From: Providencia manganoxydans | GTDB lineage: Bacteria; Pseudomonadota; Gammaproteobacteria; Enterobacterales; Enterobacteriaceae | Assembly: GCF_016618195.1 (NCBI RefSeq) | Contig: NZ_CP067099.1 | Span: 1,984,001-2,048,000, forward strand | Length of the DNA stretch: 64,000 bases | Direction: 5' to 3' | Shown: positions 49,985 through 59,076 of the stretch, one piece after another | Layout of the letters: the number at the start of each line of letters is the position of its first letter | Position numbering within the stretch: position 1 is the stretch's first letter | Position numbers and translations under genes: made by a program | The notes under the pieces: model-generated | Database searches by the model: none | What the model was told of the DNA's origin: nothing | What the model saw: only the letters and a program-made list of their open reading frames with translations

Positions 49985-51052
49985 ATGACATTGCTCATGT
50001 ATGGAATATTTATGATATTTAGAATGGTGATTTATTTTATTTTGCTGTTATGGAGTGGTTTTACATTCTCAAATAATAGCGCTGTATTTCGTTATGTTAA
50101 TATATACACTTCAAACTATACTAATAATGCTAGTATCTATTCTAATGGTACTATGCAGGCTAAAATAATAATTGATTATGAACTGAGTGAAGATTATCTT
50201 ATTCAAGATGTTAAACTATTAAAATATGAAGGGGGTGAATTAAGTAATTTTAAGTTTTTCGAGAACGAAAATAATTATCCACATGAGATTGAAAGTTTAA
50301 AATCTTCAGGGGTAGTACTATTAGCCAGATCTGATAAACAGTATCAAAATTTTTATTTAGCGACAAGCAGTACTGGGGTAACACGAATTTGTGCTAAATT
50401 GAGTGCGCTTAATACGCGAAATAGCCAAATAGAATACTATTCAACGTGTAATAATTCCGATAAACAATCTTATGTTACTCTCCGTGCGTTACAACCAAAA
50501 CGATATACAATCAATGATTTTACAGTTATCTCGGAAGAGATTGATTGGTATGATGGGTTCATGCGTTTTAAAACATATGAGCTTATACCTAAAGGTTGGC
50601 TGCTAAGTCGAGTGATATCTAATGGTTCATCCATTGAGGTGTATAATTCATCGCAAGTTGCCACCCATCAATTAAGTCATTTTTTCCAATATATGGACGT
50701 GGATTCATCTTTAACACTTTATCGGCATATAAATAAAAATCAGCAAGATATGTATGTGCCTGCGTGGGCATTAGCACCTCATAAAGAGGTGGAAAAATTA
50801 TCAGACAAATATAAGTTTCAAGTGAATACAAATAATAAGATTAATCTAGTTAGGAGCTATGGTTTTAAGATTAAAGATAAAAATGGTGACTATGGTATCT
50901 TAGCCAAAAATCCTCAGTATGGTCAAGATATTAGATATATTACATTTTATGATAATTATGGAAATGAAGGTATCATTTATGTAAAAAGAGTTAATGATAT
51001 AGATAAAATTTATGGTGGTAACCTAGAGAATATGGATTATGGTTTTTATTAA
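49985..51052 (+). CDS. Exported protein of unknown function
   Basis: I do not recognise this family. The reading frame has 355 residues with a hydrophobic N-terminal segment, best as a signal peptide if translation starts at the third Met (50012, MIFRMVIYFILLLWSGFTFS). The mature part is rich in Asn, Tyr, Lys and Ser, looks mainly beta, and has just two Cys (near residues 134 and 156), able to form a disulfide. The YVNIYTSNYTNNASIYSNG region resembles low-complexity surface proteins. Composition is very AT-rich compared with core genes, which suggests transfer. It stands alone after repeat copy C. Confidence 0.6.
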   Translation: MTLLMYGIFMIFRMVIYFILLLWSGFTFSNNSAVFRYVNIYTSNYTNNASIYSNGTMQAKIIIDYELSEDYLIQDVKLLKYEGGELSNFKFFENENNYPHEIESLKSSGVVLLARSDKQYQNFYLATSSTGVTRICAKLSALNTRNSQIEYYSTCNNSDKQSYVTLRALQPKRYTINDFTVISEEIDWYDGFMRFKTYELIPKGWLLSRVISNGSSIEVYNSSQVATHQLSHFFQYMDVDSSLTLYRHINKNQQDMYVPAWALAPHKEVEKLSDKYKFQVNTNNKINLVRSYGFKIKDKNGDYGILAKNPQYGQDIRYITFYDNYGNEGIIYVKRVNDIDKIYGGNLENMDYGFY

Positions 51053-51103
51053 TATCATTGAAGTCTAAGAGTGATGAAATTGCTAATCATCACTCTTAGA
51101 TGG

Positions 51104-51946
51104 TTATAGAGGGTAATTTAATACTAAACCAACACCGACTTCTTTAATAGATGAAAATTTGGATAAGTGAATTTTAGCGGCTAAATCAGTACAGTGGCAT
51201 GGATGAATATGATCAACATCGAGTTGGCTGAAGTATTCACCTGTTTGATTGAGAATTTCATCAGACGCATTTTGTAGGTGGAATCCACCAATCACAGTGA
51301 CAACTTTATTTGTATTAGTGACTTGCTTAGCGTACTCAATAATATTACAAATTCCTGCGTGTGAGCAGCCGGTCACGATGATAATTCCTGCTGAAGTTTT
51401 AATGACTAGGGCACTATCATCCCATACATAATCATCTATAGTTTGATTGTTTGCATCTACCGTTGAACCAATAGGTTCTTTGCCTTCAAAATGGTTGTTT
51501 CGTGGAATTTGGCCTAAAAAGATAATATTCTCGGTAAGAGAATAGGGTTCAACAGTTTGCTTACTGTCAAAATAAGCATCTAACACGTCTTTAGGAATAT
51601 TAGCACCAATAACTTTTGAGCCAAAACATTTTGGTAATAGTGCATCTGGGTGATAAATTAAGTCAATTTTCTTCTGAAAACAGCAGTTTCTTCTATCATA
51701 GTGCTGTATGAGATGATTTAGCCCCCATGTATGATCATTATGTCCATGCGATAAAGCTAAATCAGTAATCTGAGATAAATCGATATTAAGTGTGTGTGCA
51801 TTATCGATAAAGATATTGGAATATCCCGTATCAAATAGGATTTTACGCCCATCGGCTTCAATATAGTAACTAACGCCTGGCTCACCGCAAAAGTAGCTAT
51901 CGATAAGAGTGTTGTTATCAACAAGAACGGCTATTTTTATTGTCAT
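51104..51946 (-). CDS. Metallo-beta-lactamase-fold hydrolase
   Basis: The 280-residue protein carries the metal motif SHGHNDHTWG (HxHxDH, residues about 66-75), LFDTGYSNIF upstream of it, and later His residues in TGCSHAGICNII and VIGGFHLQNA. The overall pattern is that of the MJ0301-like subfamily, often annotated as 7,8-dihydropterin-6-methyl-4-(beta-D-ribofuranosyl)aminobenzene-5'-phosphate synthase-like. That name is inherited from archaea and the true substrate is unknown. It follows the chemoreceptor gene by 135 nt on the same strand, with no sign of function in chemotaxis. Confidence 0.8.
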   Translation of the reverse strand: MTIKIAVLVDNNTLIDSYFCGEPGVSYYIEADGRKILFDTGYSNIFIDNAHTLNIDLSQITDLALSHGHNDHTWGLNHLIQHYDRRNCCFQKKIDLIYHPDALLPKCFGSKVIGANIPKDVLDAYFDSKQTVEPYSLTENIIFLGQIPRNNHFEGKEPIGSTVDANNQTIDDYVWDDSALVIKTSAGIIIVTGCSHAGICNIIEYAKQVTNTNKVVTVIGGFHLQNASDEILNQTGEYFSQLDVDHIHPCHCTDLAAKIHLSKFSSIKEVGVGLVLNYPL

Positions 51947-52081
51947 TTTTTACTTATTATGCATAGTTAGTGGGTAGAGGATGACAGTTATAGCAGATTT
52001 GATTCAATAATAGGTAATAAAAATGCTTTACTCCAAGACTAAGCAACTAAGAAATAGCTGCTTAGCGATATAAAATATTTA

Positions 52082-53716
52082 TTATTGTTGAGTTTTTTGT
52101 TCTGGTTGTGGTGATCCACAAGGTTTAATATGAAATATTTCGATAATTTCTTCTAATAAGTCAGATTGTGCTTTCAAAGATTGTAAAGAGCCTTGTAATT
52201 CTCTTGTCATAGTCGCATTAGCTTGTGTGGTATTATCCAGCTCATTAATCGCTAAATGTATTTGCCCAACACCATAAGTTTGCTCATGTGAAGCGAGAGA
52301 AATATTCTGGATTTTTTCGTTGATATTAGAGGTACTCTTGGCAATTGATACAATATTGTCATTAGCATCAGCTGCGAGTTGAAAACAATGGTGTATTTTC
52401 TCATTCGAGTTATCGATTAGCGTTTTAATTTCTTTAGAGGCTTGGTTGCAACTCATAGAAAGCTCACGAACCTCATTGGCGACAACAGCAAATCCTTTGC
52501 CGTGTTCACCAACACGTGCCGCCTCCACGGCAGCATTCAACGCCAATAAATTTGTCTGAAAAGCAATATTGTCTATAGTAGAGGTGATTTTGCTAATTTC
52601 TTTTGAAAAATCAACGATATCATCCATATTCTCGACAACATCTGAGATCAGTTCATTACTTTTATCAATGGTAACTCCTGTTTCAACCATTAGTTGGCAA
52701 GATTCGTGGGTATGAGCACTATTAAGTTTGAAAGAAGAATCTAATTCTTCGATACTCGCTGCTGTTTCTACAATCGCAGCGGCTTGCTGATCTGCGCGAA
52801 TTGACAGGTCTTGATTCATTTGAGTAATGTCGTTTAATTCATTTTTGATGTTGTGTGTATTGGAGTAAATATTTTGAACGATCTCGATTAGCTTATTTTG
52901 CATATTAGAAACATGCTGTTTGAGTGATTTAATTTCTGCTAGCCCTTTATTATCAAAATGATGATAAAGAATACCTTGGCTTACTTTTTCGATGCCATCG
53001 ATAACCTGATTTAAAGGTCGTACAAATAAATATTGTAAAATAAAGCGAACTAACAGAGTAATAAAGGTAAGAGTAATAATAACCGCAATAATACCGATAA
53101 TGCTTTGTTTATATAACTGTTCGCTAGCAGCAGAAATTTGATGATAGCTTTGGTTTAATTGTTGGTGATAGTAGTTAAGATTCAGTTCGAAGGTATCTTG
53201 AAATTTTTGAGTAGGTTGATTCAGAAAATCGTAGGTCTTTCCTTGCACCAAAAAACTTGAAAGTTCCATTAATGCTGCTTGTAACTCGGTATAGCTTTGA
53301 GCTAACTCACTAAATAATAATTCACTTTTATTTTGTGATAGTTGAGCGAAATTTTTCCATTGCAAATCAGCCCAATCAATTTTTTCGTGGAACTGTTTAA
53401 TCAAACTATCTATGTCAGTATTTGCAGTTTGCATTTTATTAATGACTAGCAAATGCCGAGAACTGGCACGATTTAAGGTATTACGTGCCTGTAATAGTGA
53501 TTGCCATGTTTCGTTCAAAGCTGATTGTTCTTGGTATATGGCATCCAGTTTACCAAGGGTTGTTTGGTAGTTTTTGAGGTAACTAAAGAATAACCAGCAT
53601 GAAGAGAGTAATAATACAATCAATAATCCAGATAAAAGCCAAACTAGAGTTGTTGTTTTAAGACCCGAAGACCGGAAAAGCGATAATTTAAATTTTTGTG
53701 ATATATCGGACATCAT
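52082..53716 (-). CDS. Methyl-accepting chemotaxis protein
   Basis: This is a transmembrane chemoreceptor of 544 residues. Membrane segments lie at about 21-47 and 207-231, enclosing a helical periplasmic sensor of about 160 residues that resembles a four-helix bundle. HAMP follows, then the signalling coiled coil with the hairpin tip [20 protein letters not shown] (near residue 393) and methylation-type helices on both sides. The C-terminal NWETF pentapeptide for CheR docking is absent (it ends PEQKTQQ), so methylation would depend on other receptors. AAGGAA precedes the ATG. Ligand unknown. Confidence 0.88.
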   Translation of the reverse strand: MMSDISQKFKLSLFRSSGLKTTTLVWLLSGLLIVLLLSSCWLFFSYLKNYQTTLGKLDAIYQEQSALNETWQSLLQARNTLNRASSRHLLVINKMQTANTDIDSLIKQFHEKIDWADLQWKNFAQLSQNKSELLFSELAQSYTELQAALMELSSFLVQGKTYDFLNQPTQKFQDTFELNLNYYHQQLNQSYHQISAASEQLYKQSIIGIIAVIITLTFITLLVRFILQYLFVRPLNQVIDGIEKVSQGILYHHFDNKGLAEIKSLKQHVSNMQNKLIEIVQNIYSNTHNIKNELNDITQMNQDLSIRADQQAAAIVETAASIEELDSSFKLNSAHTHESCQLMVETGVTIDKSNELISDVVENMDDIVDFSKEISKITSTIDNIAFQTNLLALNAAVEAARVGEHGKGFAVVANEVRELSMSCNQASKEIKTLIDNSNEKIHHCFQLAADANDNIVSIAKSTSNINEKIQNISLASHEQTYGVGQIHLAINELDNTTQANATMTRELQGSLQSLKAQSDLLEEIIEIFHIKPCGSPQPEQKTQQ

Positions 53717-54077
53717 TTATTATTTCCTTTCATACTGTCGGTAACATGTTTATAACATGCATAAGTAAACCACTTATTAGATATAAGGTAATAACTAGCT
53801 AAATCAGATAGTTGGTATATACCTTATAACAGTCATACAGAAGTCAGGCGTAGGGACTAATCAATGATATCGGCAGCTACGACGTATACTTTATGTTCAA
53901 ATCAATATTAATCTAAATTAATGCTAATGATTCATTTGTCGTATTAATGGTAATTATTTGTTTTTTAGCGTGAATTGATTTAAAACGTAGGTTATTGAGA
54001 TAAAACTAGCGTGCTGATAGTCTGAGTCTTTTTAAGGGTAAGAATATATTGATTCTGATGAGAAACTTGAGACAACT
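53717..54077. other. Divergent spacer between the chemoreceptor gene and glpM
   Basis: The 361-bp spacer has no reading frame. A short palindromic stretch (ACATGTTTATAACATGCAT, 53750-53768) lies before the receptor gene. A FliA-type promoter was looked for and not found. Confidence 0.35.
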
Positions 54078-54416
54078 ATGATTACTCTCTTTTTAAAGTG
54101 TTTGTTAGGTGCTGTGGCCGTTTTGGTGATTGCTATCTTATCAAAGAGTAAGCTTTTTTATATTGCCGGTCTGATCCCTTTATTCCCAACATTTGCGTTG
54201 ATTGCTCATGTGATTGTTATTCAAGAACAAGGTGCTTTAGCATTACGTAAAACCGCATTATTTGGTCTGTGGTCATTAATTCCTTATCTGTTGTATTTAA
54301 TTACCGTATATTTTCTGGCAACCAAAGTATCGGCATGGTTGTGTTTAAGTATTGCTACTGTGAATTGGGTTTTAGCAGCGGCAATACTGATCTACTTTTG
54401 GCAATTATATCAATAG
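54078..54416 (+). CDS. glpM: GlpM family inner-membrane protein
   Basis: The 112-residue hydrophobic protein has four membrane segments and the family sequence IAGLIPLFPTFALIAHVIV (residues 30-48) and LFGLWSLIPYLLYLITVYF. GlpM was named from Pseudomonas, where it affects alginate production and glycerol metabolism; its mechanism is unknown. It is a single gene with a weak ribosome binding site (GAG) before the ATG. Confidence 0.85.
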   Translation: MITLFLKCLLGAVAVLVIAILSKSKLFYIAGLIPLFPTFALIAHVIVIQEQGALALRKTALFGLWSLIPYLLYLITVYFLATKVSAWLCLSIATVNWVLAAAILIYFWQLYQ

Positions 54417-54572
54417 GTTTAGTTATTTTATAATGACGTAATTGGGACGAAAATAAATCGTTAACCAATCTCTGTATGGCATATCAGTAAATGACTATTT
54501 TTCTTGTCGCATTTTGTTACAATTTAACTATAATGTGTTAGTGTGGATTTTATCAATATTACCGTGGGAAAT

Positions 54573-54968
54573 ATGCTACTAAGAAGCCTTGTGCTGTTAC
54601 TTATTGTTGGTGGTGCCTATATTGCTGGCATAATGACAAATATGGCTAAAGTATCAGAGATAGATACTAAAAAGAAAATAGAGAACTCAGTTGAGGATTT
54701 TCTTGCTTACCCAACCGCAGCAGAGTATCGGAATGTTAATTACCATGTATTAAGTCAATCGGATAATGGCGAAGAAACGGGATATTACTGTGGTGAGGTT
54801 TATGGTTTTAAAAATGAACTCCCCTATGGTTTTAAACGTTTTATTGTGAGATATCATAAGAGTTCAGTGGGTAAAACCATGGTATCAATTCCTTTTGTCG
54901 AAGAGGTTGATGATATTATTCCAGTGGAGCAATTTGAGGTTGTTTGGTCTCGATATTGCCAAGAATAA
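54573..54968 (+). CDS. Small exported or membrane-anchored protein, paralogue of the 59.9-kb gene
   Basis: The family is not one I can name. From the ATG at 54573 the protein has 131 residues; an in-frame GTG at 54543 would add ten. A hydrophobic N-terminal helix (about residues 4-20) anchors or exports it. The C-terminal domain has the pattern EYRNVNYHVL, then GYYCGEVYGFKNELPYGF, and ends in RYCQE. The same layout (Phe/Tyr-x-NV, Cys-Gly, terminal CQE) occurs in the 125-residue protein at 59884, so the two are probably homologous. The two conserved Cys could form a disulfide. Confidence 0.65.
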   Translation: MLLRSLVLLLIVGGAYIAGIMTNMAKVSEIDTKKKIENSVEDFLAYPTAAEYRNVNYHVLSQSDNGEETGYYCGEVYGFKNELPYGFKRFIVRYHKSSVGKTMVSIPFVEEVDDIIPVEQFEVVWSRYCQE

Positions 54969-54985
54969 ATTTAAAAAGTTAAGAT

Positions 54986-55114
54986 TGTACTCATCATACT
55001 TCGAACTGCACAGGTGTTGACGACATACAGCTTGCCGAGTCATATAATTTATCTATGCTCACCGCGACTCTCTTCATTCGTTGCCTATCTGCCACTCGAA
55101 TTATTTAGTGTAGA
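54986..55114. repeat. Dispersed palindromic repeat, full copy D (129 bp)
   Basis: The left end TGTACTCATCATACTTCGAA then CTGCA and the right end CTGCCACTCGAATTATTTAG then TGTAGA fit the family. It lies between two convergent genes and could terminate both. Confidence 0.75.
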
Positions 55115-55145
55115 GTTTTAAATATAATTCACCTTAATTTATTAT

Positions 55146-55928
55146 TTATGCGACCTTAATGGCTAATGTAGCTAAAAAAGTCGGTAAGTAGTTATCGATA
55201 ATAAAACGTGGGTTAGGTTGCCAGTCTTCAAGGAAACCTGCGATATTAAAGCCTACATTTATTTGTCCACCAATTAAATCTGTGAGTGAATGACCAAAAA
55301 CAAACGCTTCTTGATTTTGATGCTTCAGCATAATTTGTTGTTCAGTGAGATTTTCTAATTCAGAAAAAGGCATTTTGTAGGCTGGTTTGATTAAACCTTG
55401 TTCACTGAATTTTGGGTCTCTGTCACCAACAAAAACAATGGGGTTGAAAAAACTCGAAAGTAGTCTGCCATTTTTTTTCAATATTCGATAACATTCACGC
55501 CATACAGGGGTGACATCGGGTATATAAAGGTTTGAAATTGGATGGAAAATCAGGTCAAAGCTAGTGTCTGCGAATATATGCAGATCACGCATATCCCCCT
55601 GTATGGTTTCCAATCTTAGGTTATCACGAATAGCAACTTGTTGATCTTGTGCCAATTGTTGCTCTGAAAGGTCAAAAACAGTTACATCTGCCCCCGCAGC
55701 TGCCAATATAGGGGCTTGTTGTCCACCCGCTGAGGCAAGGCATAAGATTTTTTTCCCTTTAACATCCCCCAACCATTGTTTATCTAATGGAGAAGGGGTT
55801 AGGTGTATTTGCCATTCACCTTGTTTGGCTTTTGTAATAGTGTCAGCATCAACAGGAATTGACCAAGCTTGCTGCTGTTGAGCTTGCTTATCCCATGCTT
55901 TTTGATTTGCAGTTAAAAAATCCGTCAT
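55146..55928 (-). CDS. Class I SAM-dependent methyltransferase
   Basis: This 260-residue protein has the Rossmann motif I variant ILCLASAGGQQAPILAAAGA (residues 61-80), the acidic ribose-binding end of strand 2 (VTVFDLSEQQLAQD), motif with IQGDMRDL near 109, and LIFHPISNLYIPDV near 130. It is the UbiE/Methyltransf_11 type. The substrate is unknown. It is followed on the same strand, across 106 nt in the upstream direction, by a GNAT gene. Confidence 0.82.
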   Translation of the reverse strand: MTDFLTANQKAWDKQAQQQQAWSIPVDADTITKAKQGEWQIHLTPSPLDKQWLGDVKGKKILCLASAGGQQAPILAAAGADVTVFDLSEQQLAQDQQVAIRDNLRLETIQGDMRDLHIFADTSFDLIFHPISNLYIPDVTPVWRECYRILKKNGRLLSSFFNPIVFVGDRDPKFSEQGLIKPAYKMPFSELENLTEQQIMLKHQNQEAFVFGHSLTDLIGGQINVGFNIAGFLEDWQPNPRFIIDNYLPTFLATLAIKVA

Positions 55929-56034
55929 AAATTAGTACTCATTAATACATTATTTATTTAATGTAACTCAATAGACAATAAAATAAAAGAAAAATGTACT
56001 ATCTGGTACATATGGCGTAGGGTAAATTACAATA

Positions 56035-56523
56035 CTATCCTTTTACTAAGTAATAACCGGTGCCAGCAAAGCTAAACTCAGCGATTTCTTGCATACCTAA
56101 TTTTTGATGTGCTTTTAGAGAGCGGATATTATCTATGTTAATAAAAGCAACTGGACTACCCGTTTGCTGAGCGCAAATTGCATCATATAGCGGTTTAAGC
56201 ATGTTTTTTCCTCGATAGGCCGCATCGATACAAACGGGCCCATAAAACCAGCTATTATTTATTTCCGTTTTAAATTGCTGAGTAATATATTGTGCTAACG
56301 GGGGAAGAGCGCTACTTTTTACATCAAAGCTGAAAACAACACCAACAATATGGTTGCGTTCATAAGCGATAATAACGCGCAACGAATTAGCAAACATACT
56401 TTCAACTTTATTTAGTGGAAATTCACCTAATAATCCCCCGCCTTGTGATTGTGCATTGCGCTGTAGTAGATGTGTGACTTCTTCACAATCGGTCATTTTC
56501 ATTAAACGATACTGAAACGTCAT
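56035..56523 (-). CDS. GNAT family N-acetyltransferase
   Basis: The 162-residue protein fits the GNAT fold: a N-terminal strand with MTFQYRLMKMTDCEEVTHLL, the acetyl-CoA-binding region VCIDAAYRGKNMLKPLYDAI near residue 98 (a variant of the Q/RxxGxG/A loop, RGKNML), and the strand VAFINIDNIRSLKAHQKLGM near 129 with the usual N..A..FYEKLGF-like form. A strong GGGAGG precedes the ATG on the minus strand. Substrate unknown. Confidence 0.82.
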   Translation of the reverse strand: MTFQYRLMKMTDCEEVTHLLQRNAQSQGGGLLGEFPLNKVESMFANSLRVIIAYERNHIVGVVFSFDVKSSALPPLAQYITQQFKTEINNSWFYGPVCIDAAYRGKNMLKPLYDAICAQQTGSPVAFINIDNIRSLKAHQKLGMQEIAEFSFAGTGYYLVKG

Positions 56524-56661
56524 GTAACCTCCCTAGATACGATAATATTCGCCAAGCCTGAGAGAGATAAAACTAAAGCAAGATTTTATCAAGAAAAGAA
56601 AGCGTGAATTGTGGTGAATTTTACTTTTTTTATCGCCATAATAGCGAAACGATTGACCACT

Positions 56662-57018
56662 ATGTATATCAAAATGCTTGCTAAATCTTATCCTATTATA
56701 CTGTTAGTTATTTCGAATGTTTTTATGATGTTTGCGTGGTACGGCCATTTAAAATTTACAGATAAACCGTTGTACAGTGTTATCTTCTTTAGTTGGTTAA
56801 TTGCTTTCGTTGAGTACTGCTTTGCTGTTCCCGCTAATCGCCTTGGTCATCAATACTATAGCGCCGCAGAATTGAAAACGATGCAAGAAGTTATCACGCT
56901 TTGCGTATTTGTCATATTTTCTGTGCTCTATTTAGGGGAAAGTATAACTATTAATCATATTATTGGCTTTATTTTGATTTTTGCTGGTGCATTTTTTATT
57001 TTTAAAGGGCCTTTTTGA
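56662..57018 (+). CDS. DMT-family small membrane protein (DUF486)
   Basis: The protein of about 118 residues has four membrane segments and the DUF486 motifs FAWYGHLKF and FVEYCFAVPANRLGH, then AGAFFIFKGPF at the end. DUF486 belongs to the drug/metabolite transporter superfamily and resembles half-size (EmrE-like) members, so it may work as a dimer. The longer frame from 56611 has an extra 17 residues without family similarity. Substrate unknown. Confidence 0.75.
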   Translation: MYIKMLAKSYPIILLVISNVFMMFAWYGHLKFTDKPLYSVIFFSWLIAFVEYCFAVPANRLGHQYYSAAELKTMQEVITLCVFVIFSVLYLGESITINHIIGFILIFAGAFFIFKGPF

Positions 57019-57044
57019 TATTTTACTTTTTATGATTTGCGATA

Positions 57045-57105
57045 CCCTCTATTCTAGAGGGGATACAAGTTGACCCCTTGTGCAAAGCCACAAGGGGAGA
57101 TAGTT
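57045..57105. terminator. Tandem hairpins between the DUF486 gene and the aminotransferase gene
   Basis: CCCTCTA (57045-57051) pairs with TAGAGGG (57055-57061), and CCCCTTGTG (57074-57082) pairs with CACAAGGGG (57089-57097), followed by AGATAGTTATTTTT. They lie between convergent genes. Confidence 0.75.
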
Positions 57106-57109
57106 ATTT

Positions 57110-58261
57110 TTAGATCCAACCCTTCTCACGGAAACGCTTTAATACCACAACAAATTGTTCCATTTCTTCAGGTGTTCCTAATGTAAGACGGCTCCAACCC
57201 AATGCAGGAGGGAATTCTCTTCCAACCATAATATGCGCTTCTGCCATTCTTTTTTGGTAGGTTTTCACGTCACCTTTCACCTTATGGAAGATGAAATTCG
57301 CCTGTGATGGTGCATAAGCAATATTTAACTCATTGAGCGCAGATTTCACGATATTTCTTGAAACATTATTTGATTTCAAGCTATATGCAATGAAAGGCTT
57401 ATCTTGTAATGAGGCCAGAGCTGCAACCGCTCCTGCGGTATTGGTATTATCTAAAGGAAGAAACTGATCAATTGCAGCTACGACTTCCGGAGCTCCAATA
57501 CCGTAACCAACACGTAAGCCAGCTAATGCAAAAATTTTTGAGAAAGTGCGAGTAACAAGAAGGTTCTTTTGCCCTTGTTTTACTTGTTCTATTGCACTGG
57601 TGAATTGAGGGTCTTCGACAAACTCAGCGTAGGCTTCATCAACAATAAAAAATTGTTTATCAGACGCCTTTGTCATCCATTGATTGAGCTTACTGGAAGG
57701 GGTGATCATTGCTGTTGGGTTATTAGGGTTACAAATATAAATGATGGATAGTCCATCGAATTGGTCAGCCAACTGTTCCATCTTGTGTAAATCGAAAGAA
57801 AAATCCTCTTTTAAAGGGACTTTGCTGATCTTGATATTTAGAGGAATTGAGTAGAGCTCAGCGTAGTTAAAAGTGGGATCTGGTGTGACTAATTGAATAT
57901 TTTGATTTTGTTTGCGAGCTTGTGCAGCCAACATAGCAATAGCAGCTTGAATGGTTTCTGAAGAACCATTTCCTAAAGTAACATGTTGTTCTGTCAAGTT
58001 ATAGTGGTCACCGATATGGTTGATGAGTTCAGCACGTGCACTATCTGGGTAGCGAAAGGAACTCGGCAATGCAGCAATAACGGCTTGCCGTGCTTTGGGG
58101 GACATACCGAGTGAATTTTCATTAAAGTTGAGTAGTAACGGGTGTTTTTCATCAATAATCATCGCTGTTTTTGTTTCTGCGATGGCTTGATTAAGTAAAT
58201 TGCTTGCAGCTAGGCCACTCATAATCATTGAGCTTGTTTTTATAAATGTACGACGATCCAT
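57110..58261 (-). CDS. Tat-exported PLP-dependent aminotransferase (HisC-like)
   Basis: This class I/II PLP aminotransferase has 383 residues and a twin-arginine signal at its N-terminus: DRRTFIK (residues 2-8), hydrophobic segment, then AIA cleavage near residue 28. The catalytic core is intact, with NPNNPT near 178-183, VDEAYAEF (Asp208), the Schiff-base Lys242 in TFSKIFALAGLR and Arg250. The closest known relatives are histidinol-phosphate aminotransferases, but the location points to periplasmic work on a small amine or amino acid. AGGGAAA precedes the ATG. Not part of an operon. Confidence 0.85.
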   Translation of the reverse strand: MDRRTFIKTSSMIMSGLAASNLLNQAIAETKTAMIIDEKHPLLLNFNENSLGMSPKARQAVIAALPSSFRYPDSARAELINHIGDHYNLTEQHVTLGNGSSETIQAAIAMLAAQARKQNQNIQLVTPDPTFNYAELYSIPLNIKISKVPLKEDFSFDLHKMEQLADQFDGLSIIYICNPNNPTAMITPSSKLNQWMTKASDKQFFIVDEAYAEFVEDPQFTSAIEQVKQGQKNLLVTRTFSKIFALAGLRVGYGIGAPEVVAAIDQFLPLDNTNTAGAVAALASLQDKPFIAYSLKSNNVSRNIVKSALNELNIAYAPSQANFIFHKVKGDVKTYQKRMAEAHIMVGREFPPALGWSRLTLGTPEEMEQFVVVLKRFREKGWI

Positions 58262-58521
58262 AGTTTTCCCTGAGAGCTAAGTAGATTAAAAATGATAATA
58301 ATGTAAATATTTATTTATTAAAAGTGAATTTATATTCATTTAATGATTTTTTTGATATTTTTAAAAGGAAAATAAAGCTAAATTTTTATCTATTGCATTG
58401 AACTACAAGATAAAAATTTCATTACAGATGTGACTAAAACAGTGCATAGATTGTGCTTTTAATTCACATGGTTATATAATAAATTATATATCGAAATTAA
58501 ATAATAAATTGGAAAAAACAA

Positions 58522-59025
58522 ATGAAGTTATATATGTTTTATGTGGGTGGTAATGCTGGCAAATCCAATATTGAAGTACATGATATCCAATTTGTGGTGG
58601 TACATCAGCCAACAGATGCATGGCCTGCATTGCGAGAAGCTTGGTTTGGAGATAAAGATAAAATTCATATCGATGGTTATGCAATCATCAATTGGGTAGA
58701 TGGGTATCGAATTGAATTAAGCAAAGAGCCTGCAGCTCATCAGCAAAAATTATATTTTGTGAATGTTGGAGGCTATAAACCTTCAAAGTTAGCTGAATTG
58801 CATGAATTCGATTTATTTGTTGCAAATACGCCAGCAGAAGCAAAACAAAAAGCGAACGATACATTATTGGTTGATAGCCAGCAGCAGCATAAAGATAATT
58901 TAAAAGATGTTGATGATTGTGTGTTACTACATCAAGTTAGTGATTATTATATTCATTTAATAGAACAGCCAAATGGCGAGCATTTTAAACCGGAGTGGCA
59001 GGGTTACCAACCGATAGGTTTTTAA
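58522..59025 (+). CDS. DUF1543 domain protein with two internal repeats
   Basis: The 167-residue protein belongs to DUF1543, whose function is unknown. It has an internal duplication: KLYMFYVGGNAGKSNIEVHD (residues 2-21) matches KLYFVNVGGYKPSKLAELHE (near 76-95), each followed by a (Q/D)(F)(V/L)-type strand and an Ala-rich helix. No signal peptide or membrane segment is seen. GGAAAA precedes the ATG. Confidence 0.8.
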   Translation: MKLYMFYVGGNAGKSNIEVHDIQFVVVHQPTDAWPALREAWFGDKDKIHIDGYAIINWVDGYRIELSKEPAAHQQKLYFVNVGGYKPSKLAELHEFDLFVANTPAEAKQKANDTLLVDSQQQHKDNLKDVDDCVLLHQVSDYYIHLIEQPNGEHFKPEWQGYQPIGF

Positions 59026-59050
59026 AATAGCACGTAGCTAATCATAAAAT

Positions 59051-59070
59051 AGGGCAGGTTGGCTGCCCTG
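59051..59070. terminator. Hairpin between the DUF1543 gene and the His-rich protein gene
   Basis: AGGGCAG (59051-59057) pairs perfectly with CTGCCCT (59063-59069); the A/T-rich flank ATTTTATGAT serves the minus strand. Confidence 0.65.
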
Positions 59071-59076
59071 AATGAG

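Noticed and set aside
53717..53800. FliA (sigma-28) promoter for the chemoreceptor gene
   Set aside because: A TAAA and a CCGACA are present on the minus strand, but their spacing is far too short.
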